A DNA stretch of 6,752 nt from assembly GCA_046294735.1 (NCBI GenBank), contig JBKBKB010000010.1, positions 1 to 6,752 on the forward strand. Reading direction: 5' to 3'. A program made the translations under genes and the position numbers. Of the stretch, positions 1 to 6,752 are shown piece after piece. The first letter of the stretch is position 1. Each line of letters starts with the position of its first letter. The stretch comes from 34-65-8 sp046294735. GTDB taxonomy: Bacteria; Pseudomonadota; Alphaproteobacteria; Sphingomonadales; Sphingomonadaceae. The notes under the pieces are model-generated. The model was not told the origin of the DNA. It saw only the letters and a list, made by a program, of their open reading frames with translations, and made no database searches.

Positions 1-374
1 AAATCCGCCCCCAGCTCCGCCCGCTTGGCGGCATCGATGAACAGGTGCTGCGCGCCCGAATCGCGCGCCATCCCTTCCAGCTGTTCGCGGCTGGCGCTAG
101 TGGTCAGCGGCGCGGCGACTCCGCCAGCGCGCACCGCGCCGAGGAACACCAGCGCATAGTCGATGCAGCTGGTCCCGATTATGGCGACCGACTGGCCCTT
201 TTCCAGCCCGGTCTCGACCAGCCTTGTCGCGACCCGCTCGATCCGGTCGGCCAGTTCTGCCCATGTCAGCTCATCGTTGTCATCGCGCAGGGCCGGTACG
301 CCAGGCTGCACTTTGGCCCACTGCGAAAGAATGTCCGGGAAATTGCCGAATTCGGCCTGCAACTGTTCGAGCAT
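1..374 (-). CDS. AMP-binding acyl-CoA synthetase / CoA ligase, N-terminal part (cut by the window edge)
   Basis: Reading the minus strand from an ATG at 374 gives 124 codons with no stop up to the left edge, so the gene continues outside. The translation begins MLEQLQAEFGNFPDIL and matches the N-terminal subdomain of adenylate-forming enzymes: an early LTWAEL segment (about 36-41), then LEKGQSVAIIGTSCIDY (57-73), which fits the usual 'GLxKGDxVAI..NS..Y' region, then FLGAVRAGGVAAPLTT (77-92), the usual 'lGalraGgv..pl' stretch. Family members activate a carboxylic acid with ATP to an acyl-AMP and transfer it to CoA. The ATP-binding P-loop (TSGTTG-like) and C-terminal domain would lie left of the window, so activity and substrate cannot be judged. 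A purine-rich AGGGGAG lies upstream. A GTG at 377-375 directly before the ATG is an equally possible start with better spacing. The gene is divergent from gyrB. Family call is fairly sure; substrate unknown. Confidence 0.82.
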   Translation of the reverse strand, partial: MLEQLQAEFGNFPDILSQWAKVQPGVPALRDDNDELTWAELADRIERVATRLVETGLEKGQSVAIIGTSCIDYALVFLGAVRAGGVAAPLTTSASREQLEGMARDSGAQHLFIDAAKRAELGAD

Positions 375-383
375 CACGCGCTT

Positions 384-394
384 TTCTCTCCCCT
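384..394 (-). promoter_or_regulatory. Ribosome binding site of the acyl-CoA synthetase gene
   Basis: On the minus strand AGGGGAGAG lies upstream of the paired in-frame starts GTG (377-375) and ATG (374-372). The spacing from AGGGGAG is about 10 nt to GTG and 13 nt to ATG, so the site slightly favours GTG but does not settle the choice. Confidence 0.5.
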
Positions 395-538
395 GGCGGT
401 CGGCTTGTCGGGCGCATCTAGGCAGTCTGGTGCGGCAAAGCCAAGGCCAATCGGCAAGGGCGGCGTGATCGGTTTGCGCGGTGCGTTCCAGCGCCTGCGG
501 GCGACGGTGGAAAACCGGCCCCGCCGGGCAGGGATCGC

Positions 539-567
539 TTGGGAACCGGCATGATCGCGCCTATATG
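539..567 (+). promoter_or_regulatory. Candidate sigma-70-type promoter of gyrB
   Basis: TTGGGA at 539-544 (four of six matches to TTGACA), a 17-bp spacer, then TATATG at 562-567 (four of six to TATAAT). A shifted -10 reading, TATGAT at 564-569, matches five of six but leaves a 19-bp spacer. Either reading puts transcription start at about 573-577, on the gyrB ATG at 574. No other pair in the 199-bp spacer looks as good on this strand. This is pattern recognition only. Confidence 0.42.
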
Positions 568-573
568 ATGGCC

Positions 574-3072
<2,499 letters not shown>

Positions 3073-3082
3073 GTCGGTCACG

Positions 3083-3087
3083 GGAGG
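3083..3087 (+). promoter_or_regulatory. Ribosome binding site of the PerM-family gene
   Basis: GGAGG, inside GGGAGGG, lies 4 nt before the ATG at 3092. The spacing is short but no other start codon is near. The site sits in the 19-bp gap after gyrB, which has no terminator-like hairpin, so translation from a gyrB read-through transcript is plausible. Confidence 0.6.
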
Positions 3088-3091
3088 GCGA

Positions 3092-4177
3092 ATGAGAGGG
3101 CTGGGCGAAGGCGAAGCGATCGAGCGTGGCGGGTTCCTCGTGCTGCTGGCTCTGGTTACGGTGGCGCTGATCTTCATCGTCCTGCCGTTCGCGCGCTCGC
3201 TGCTATGGGCGACGCTGGCCGCGATCATGTTCCAGCCGCTCTACCAGCGCATCCTGGGCCGCCGTCCGGGCTGGCCCAACGCTGCAGCGGTCGCGACACT
3301 GCTGGTCATTACCTTTGCTGTCATCCTGCCGACCTTCCTGATCGGGGGCGCAGTGGCAGACGAAGCGGCCGGCATCCTGCTCGCCTTTCAGGAGGGCCGG
3401 ATCGACGTCGCCCAGTGGTTCCGACAGTTTCGCGATCTTCTGCCCGCCAATGTGCGGGTGGCGCTGGACGAAGCTGGCTGGGGCAATCTCGAAGCCCTCA
3501 GGCAGCGAGCAGAGAACTTTCTCAGCGAAAGCGCCGGGCTGATTGTCAGTCAGGCGGTGGCGATCGGCAGCGGTGCCTTCGGTTTCGTCCTGTCCTTCGG
3601 CGTTGGGCTTTACGTCACCTATTTCCTGCTGCGCGACGGGCACCGGATCGGGCCGTCAGTGCTGGTTGGCCTGCCGATAGAACACCACATTGCCCAGCGC
3701 ATGGGTGACAAGTTCATCTCCATCGTCCGGGCCACGATCAAGGGTTCGGTTGTGGTCGGCCTGGTGCAGGGCGCCCTTGGTGCGCTGACTTTCTGGATTG
3801 TGGGAATGCCCTCAATCGTTCTGTTCGGGGTGCTGATGGCGATTTTTTCCTTCCTTCCGGCGGTCGGCCCGGCGCTGGTCTGGGTGCCGGTCGCGATCTG
3901 GTTGCTGGCGACCGGTGCTTTCTGGCAAGGCATGGTGGTGATCTTTTCCGGTGTGGCGGTGATCGGTTTGGCCGACAACCTGCTGCGCCCGATGCTGGTG
4001 GGGCGCGACACCGGCATTCCGGACTGGATCATCCTGGTGACCACGCTCGGCGGCATTGCCCTGCTTGGCCTGTCGGGCATCGTGCTGGGACCACTGGTGG
4101 CGGGGCTGTTTCTGGCAGGCTGGTCGATCGTGCACGAGCAGCGCGAGGCTGAGGCAGAGCTTGTTCATCCCGCCTGA
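3092..4177 (+). CDS. AI-2E / PerM family (UPF0118) inner-membrane permease
   Basis: The 361-residue protein has the size and layout of the AI-2E transporter family. Hydrophobic segments lie at roughly 14-32, 35-50, 63-87, 154-180, 216-237, 242-270, 275-293 and 311-345, about eight helices. A soluble, amphipathic region of about 65 residues (88-153) separates helices 3 and 4, as usual in this family. The conserved C-terminal signature is clear: ADNLLRPMLVGRDTGIP (294-310), then a hydrophobic G-rich stretch ending GPLVAGLFLA (333-342). One E. coli member, TqsA, has been linked to autoinducer-2 export and some others to ion antiport, but most are uncharacterised, so no substrate is assigned. It follows gyrB by 19 bp on the same strand and probably shares its transcript at least in part. 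The start is the only good ATG and has a GGAGG just upstream. Family confidence is high, function confidence low. Confidence 0.9.
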   Translation: MRGLGEGEAIERGGFLVLLALVTVALIFIVLPFARSLLWATLAAIMFQPLYQRILGRRPGWPNAAAVATLLVITFAVILPTFLIGGAVADEAAGILLAFQEGRIDVAQWFRQFRDLLPANVRVALDEAGWGNLEALRQRAENFLSESAGLIVSQAVAIGSGAFGFVLSFGVGLYVTYFLLRDGHRIGPSVLVGLPIEHHIAQRMGDKFISIVRATIKGSVVVGLVQGALGALTFWIVGMPSIVLFGVLMAIFSFLPAVGPALVWVPVAIWLLATGAFWQGMVVIFSGVAVIGLADNLLRPMLVGRDTGIPDWIILVTTLGGIALLGLSGIVLGPLVAGLFLAGWSIVHEQREAEAELVHPA

Positions 4178-4206
4178 TCCGCCCAGGCCAGTGATGCAGG
4201 TTTGTA

Positions 4207-4226
4207 TGGGTCTCGCCAGAGACACA
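4207..4226 (+). repeat. Inverted repeat GTCTC-gcca-GAGAC in the leader of the nucleotidase gene
   Basis: GTCTC (4210-4214) and GAGAC (4219-4223) are exact reverse complements separated by GCCA. One mismatch outward (4209/4224), the TG/CA pairs at 4207-4208 and 4225-4226 extend it to seven of eight paired positions. It lies in the 72-bp gap between the PerM gene and the lipoprotein gene, 23 nt before the chosen ATG. No T-run follows, so it is not a standard terminator. It could be an operator or a small RNA hairpin, or chance. Confidence 0.4.
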
Positions 4227-4249
4227 CCAGCAGACTAACGACTACCAGT

Positions 4250-5998
4250 ATGAAGACGCTACCGCTCCTGCTCACCGCGCTTGGCCTGTCGGCCTGTGCC
4301 ACGCTGCCCGCCGAAGAACCTGCATCTGGCTCGAAGTCAACGGGTCCGGTTACGATCAAGGTCATCGGCCTCAATGACTTTCACGGCAATCTGGAGCCGA
4401 TCCGGCGCCCGGTCCGGGTAACGCAAAACGATGGGACGCAGCACGAAGTCTACGCCGCGGGGGCGGCCTGGCTTGCCACTGCCGTCAGTGCGGTGCGGGC
4501 CACCAGTGAGCACAGCCTGACGATCGCCGCGGGCGACCTGATCGGCGGCAGCCCGCTGGTATCCTCGATCTTTCTCGACGAACCGGCAATCGGCGCAATG
4601 AACCGGATCGGGCTCGATTTCAACGCGGTCGGCAACCATGAATTCGACCGGGGCTGGCAGGAACTGCGCCGGATGCAGCAGGGCGGGTGCGACAAGCACA
4701 CGATGCGCGAACCCTGCGCGGTCGAGTACCCATTCCCTGGCGCGCAGTTTCGCTTCCTTGCCGCCAACGTGATCACGCCGGACGGCAGCACCCTGTTCCC
4801 AGCCTATGGCGTGCGCCGGTTCGACACGGCGGCCGGGCCGCTGCCGGTTGGGGTCATCGGCCTGACGCTGAAGGACACGCCCACCCTGGTTACGCCGAGC
4901 GGTGTCGAGGGGCTGACCTTCATCGATGAGGCCGAGGCGATCAACCGGGCAGTGGCCGAGCTCGACGCCCAAGGGGTGCGCGCGATCATCGTATCGGTCC
5001 ACCAAGGGCTCTACACTGAAGTCGGCTACAACGATCAGAGCTGCGGCGGGGTGCGCGGGCCGCTTCTCGACATCCTGGCAAAGGTCGACCCGCGGGTTGA
5101 CCTGGTCATCTCCGGCCACACCCACAACGCCTATATCTGCGACTTTTCCGCGATTGACCCGTCGCGCACCTTCCTGGTCACCAGCGCCGGTTATGGCGGC
5201 TCGATGCTGACCGACATAACCCTGTCACTTGACCCGGCGAGCGGCGAGGTGATCGCACGCTCGGCCAGCAACGTCGTGGTCCAGAGCACCGGCACCGACC
5301 GCGAAGGCCAGACCGTTGCGGCCAATCCGGACTTTCCGCAGTGGCAGGCAGACGCGGGCGTGGCCGCCTATGTCGCGCGCTATGTCGAAGCCGCACGGAA
5401 CGAATCGGAACGTCCGGTCGGGCGGATTGCCGGCGACGGGCGCAAGGGGGGCTCCACCGAAGAGACCCCGCTCGGCAACCTGATCGCCGATGCCCAGCTG
5501 GCCGAGACGCGCTCGGCCGGGGCGCAGATCGCGATGATGAACAACTCCGGCATCCGCGCCGCGCTGGTCCCGCAGGCCAACGGAACGATCAGCTATGGTG
5601 ACATCTATGCGGTCCAGCCGTTCGGCAACACGCTGGTCACCAAAACCTTCACCGGCATCCAGTTGCTCGCCCTGCTCGAACAACAGTTCGACAGCGAAGG
5701 CTTCATCCAGACGTTCTCGTTTTCCGAAGGGTTTGCGCTGACTTATGACATGCGCCGCCCCGAAGGCAGCCGAGTGGTCAGCGCCGCGCTGGATGGTCGG
5801 CCGATTGATCCGGCGCGGACCTATCGCGTCACGATGAACAGCTTCCTTGCCGCTGGCGGCGACAGTTTCACCGTGTTCACCGAAGGCACCGATACTGTCA
5901 CCGGGCCGGTCGATCTCGACGCGATGGAGGCATGGCTGCGGGCGGTCGAGGTGCGAACCTTGCCTGCGGTCGGGCGGGTGCGCGAAATTACCGACTGA
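4250..5998 (+). CDS. Secreted lipoprotein 5'-nucleotidase / metallophosphatase (UshA-like two-domain family)
   Basis: The 582-residue product starts MKTLPLLLTALGLSAC, a short lipoprotein signal with lipobox LSAC and predicted lipidated Cys16. Ala at +2 is consistent with outer-membrane sorting. The calcineurin-like metallophosphatase domain follows with all dimetal motifs: NDFHGN (42-47; Asp43, His45), AGDLIGG (94-100; Asp96), VGNHEFDRG (127-135; Asn129, His130), SVHQG (249-253; His251) and SGHTHN (288-293). The C-terminal nucleotidase domain has ETPLGNLIADA (405-415), MMNNSGIR (429-436), VQPFGNTLV (455-463) and FLAAGGDSF (532-540); Phe458 and Phe540 are the likely base-stacking pair. The family hydrolyses 5'-nucleotides or related phosphoesters outside the cytoplasm; substrate is not shown here. 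Four further cysteines (147, 156, 265, 297) could form two disulfides and recall the YhcR-like subgroup. An in-frame TTG at 4202 would add 16 residues; ATG 4250 is preferred because it gives a compact signal peptide. No clear Shine-Dalgarno sequence is visible for either. Confidence 0.93.
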   Translation: MKTLPLLLTALGLSACATLPAEEPASGSKSTGPVTIKVIGLNDFHGNLEPIRRPVRVTQNDGTQHEVYAAGAAWLATAVSAVRATSEHSLTIAAGDLIGGSPLVSSIFLDEPAIGAMNRIGLDFNAVGNHEFDRGWQELRRMQQGGCDKHTMREPCAVEYPFPGAQFRFLAANVITPDGSTLFPAYGVRRFDTAAGPLPVGVIGLTLKDTPTLVTPSGVEGLTFIDEAEAINRAVAELDAQGVRAIIVSVHQGLYTEVGYNDQSCGGVRGPLLDILAKVDPRVDLVISGHTHNAYICDFSAIDPSRTFLVTSAGYGGSMLTDITLSLDPASGEVIARSASNVVVQSTGTDREGQTVAANPDFPQWQADAGVAAYVARYVEAARNESERPVGRIAGDGRKGGSTEETPLGNLIADAQLAETRSAGAQIAMMNNSGIRAALVPQANGTISYGDIYAVQPFGNTLVTKTFTGIQLLALLEQQFDSEGFIQTFSFSEGFALTYDMRRPEGSRVVSAALDGRPIDPARTYRVTMNSFLAAGGDSFTVFTEGTDTVTGPVDLDAMEAWLRAVEVRTLPAVGRVREITD

Positions 5999-6640
5999 TC
6001 AGCCTGCCACGCGCAGGCCAGCAACGCCCATGGCACCGCGGTCCCCGCCAGCCAGCCCGGCAAACACAGTGTCGATGATGCAGGCGAGCTTTTCCTCGCT
6101 CAACCGGTCGCTGACGATCATCAGCAACTGGGGTGAGGTGTAGCACACCACCATCTGGTTGATCAGGGTCAGCGCTCGGCCGATCGACAGGCCGGGGAAA
6201 TAGCCTTCCGCCTGGGCCTGGGCGATCAGGACGCTGAGGTAATGGTCAGCCAGGTCGATGTAGCCACGCACCTGTTCGAACCGCTCGCTGCCCAGCTCAA
6301 CGCACAGGGCAAACAGCGCCGGATCCTGCCGGAACCGATCGACTTCGATCCGGAACCGCCGGGCGAAGAACTCGAAGAACTTGCGCTGGATCGGCAGGCT
6401 GGAGGCAATCACTTCCTCCATGATTGCGACGTCGGCGGCATACCAATGCTCGACCACGGCGTCGAACAGGTCGCTTTCTTCAGGGAACAGCTCGTCGATC
6501 CGCGCGCGCGAGGTGCGCGTGTAAACGACCAGATCGGACTTGCCAATCATCGTGCCGCGCTCGGCCATCAGCACCAGAGTGTGAGCCGTCAGCTCGCGTC
6601 GCAAGGCGTCCCGGTCGCTGGCCCTGTCGCTGGTCGTCAT
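5999..6640 (-). CDS. TetR/AcrR-type transcriptional regulator
   Basis: The 213-residue protein has TetR size and plan. An N-terminal DNA-binding domain lies at about 10-60, with the helix-turn-helix near 32-51. TSRARIDELFPEESDLFDAVVEHW (from 43) aligns with the usual recognition helix and the following 'YxxFpsKeaLf.av' segment. The rest (about 70-195) is helical, with motifs such as RFRIEVDRFR and LFALCVELGSERF, and should form the ligand-binding and dimer domain. A Gly/Ala-rich tail ends the protein. The HTH is divergent: the usual 'diA..aGvs.gtlY' pattern is replaced by SDLVVYTRTSRARID, so the family call rests on overall layout. ATG 6640 is chosen over the in-frame TTG at 6643 because GGGAGG lies 5 nt upstream of it. 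The gene converges on the nucleotidase gene, so it is unlikely to be its operon partner. Its ligand and targets are unknown. Confidence 0.85.
   Translation of the reverse strand: MTTSDRASDRDALRRELTAHTLVLMAERGTMIGKSDLVVYTRTSRARIDELFPEESDLFDAVVEHWYAADVAIMEEVIASSLPIQRKFFEFFARRFRIEVDRFRQDPALFALCVELGSERFEQVRGYIDLADHYLSVLIAQAQAEGYFPGLSIGRALTLINQMVVCYTSPQLLMIVSDRLSEEKLACIIDTVFAGLAGGDRGAMGVAGLRVAG
6002..6018. other. Hairpin-forming inverted repeat at the convergent gene junction
   Basis: GCCTGC (6002-6007) and GCAGGC (6013-6018) are exact reverse complements around a 5-nt loop. The repeat begins 3 bp after the nucleotidase stop codon and lies within the last codons of the TetR gene. Neither side has a T-run, so it is not a classical intrinsic terminator. 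It may stall or protect transcript ends from both directions, or be incidental in GC-rich coding sequence. Confidence 0.35.
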
Positions 6641-6645
6641 CAATG

Positions 6646-6651
6646 CCTCCC
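6646..6651 (-). promoter_or_regulatory. Ribosome binding site of the TetR-type gene
   Basis: GGGAGG on the minus strand, with a 5-nt gap to the ATG at 6640. This is the clearest Shine-Dalgarno sequence in the window and decides the start in favour of ATG over the TTG one codon upstream. Confidence 0.75.
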
Positions 6652-6662
6652 AATTCCGCGCT

Positions 6663-6691
6663 AATGTAGGCAGGCGCGCTCGATAGGTGAA
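6663..6691 (-). promoter_or_regulatory. Candidate promoter of the TetR-type gene
   Basis: On the minus strand TTCACC (6691-6686, four of six to TTGACA), a 17-bp spacer, and TACATT (6668-6663, four of six to TATAAT). Transcription would start near 6656, giving a leader of about 16 nt that includes the GGGAGG site. Spacing and placement are good but the element matches are moderate. Confidence 0.38.
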
Positions 6692-6752
6692 GGGGAGGGG
6701 TGGTGGGAACCGGCGAAATTATCCCTTTCGGCCGGGCCCACGCGGCGGCCAG

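Noticed and set aside
415..444. A minus-strand promoter for the acyl-CoA synthetase gene: TTGGCT (444-439), 18 bp, TAGATG (420-415).
   Set aside because: The -10 matches only three of six positions. The placement is possible but the evidence is too weak to list as a feature.
45..554. A 169-codon plus-strand open frame overlapping the left-edge gene, and long minus-strand open frames inside gyrB (for example 1528-2508 and 2539-3228).
   Set aside because: These are antisense shadows caused by high GC in third codon positions; the opposite-strand products have clear family matches and the shadows have none.
4172..4188. GCCTG-N7-CAGGC hairpin over the stop codon of the PerM gene as a terminator.
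   Set aside because: A 5-bp stem with a 7-nt loop and no T-run; it does not qualify as an intrinsic terminator.
6700..6752. A possible plus-strand gene start (GTG at 6700 or 6703) after the purine-rich AGGGGAGGGG, open to the right edge and divergent from tetR.
   Set aside because: Only 16-17 codons are visible, the spacing to the purine tract is too short to be convincing, no promoter is seen, and the translation matches nothing I recognise. Minus-strand frames are also open or end here, so the edge cannot be assigned.

Overview
This window looks like an ordinary stretch of alphaproteobacterial chromosome. The best guess is the order Sphingomonadales, in or near the Erythrobacter/Porphyrobacter/Altererythrobacter group. 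The guess rests on high and even GC, GC-biased third codon positions, and the GyrB sequence as I recall it from that group (N-terminus near MSDTP..NTNEYGADSIK). No sequence search was possible, so genus and species stay open.

Layout, left to right. Bases 1-374 are the N-terminal part of an AMP-binding acyl-CoA synthetase/CoA ligase on the minus strand, cut by the left edge. A 199-bp divergent spacer (375-573) separates it from gyrB (574-3072, plus), a complete 832-residue DNA gyrase B subunit with all expected motifs. After 19 bp comes a 361-residue AI-2E/PerM-family membrane protein (3092-4177, plus). After another 72 bp comes a 582-residue secreted lipoprotein of the metallophosphatase/5'-nucleotidase family (4250-5998, plus). 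A TetR-type regulator (5999-6640, minus) converges on it with no gap, so the two stop codons share the palindrome TGATCA. The last 112 bp hold the regulator's ribosome binding site and a plausible promoter, and otherwise nothing assignable.

The genes do not form an obvious pathway. gyrB is housekeeping. The PerM gene is close enough behind it to share its transcript. The nucleotidase lipoprotein probably works in phosphate or nucleoside salvage at the cell envelope. The TetR gene points away from every other gene here, so its target, if local, lies right of the window. I found no mobile element, CRISPR array, tRNA, rRNA, phage gene or sign of recent transfer.

I found no convincing undescribed system. 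The observations most worth a second look are small: gyrB has a promoter-like element placed so that its mRNA may begin at the start codon (leaderless). The nucleotidase and TetR genes abut at a shared palindrome followed by a hairpin. A GTCTC-N4-GAGAC inverted repeat lies in the leader of the nucleotidase gene.
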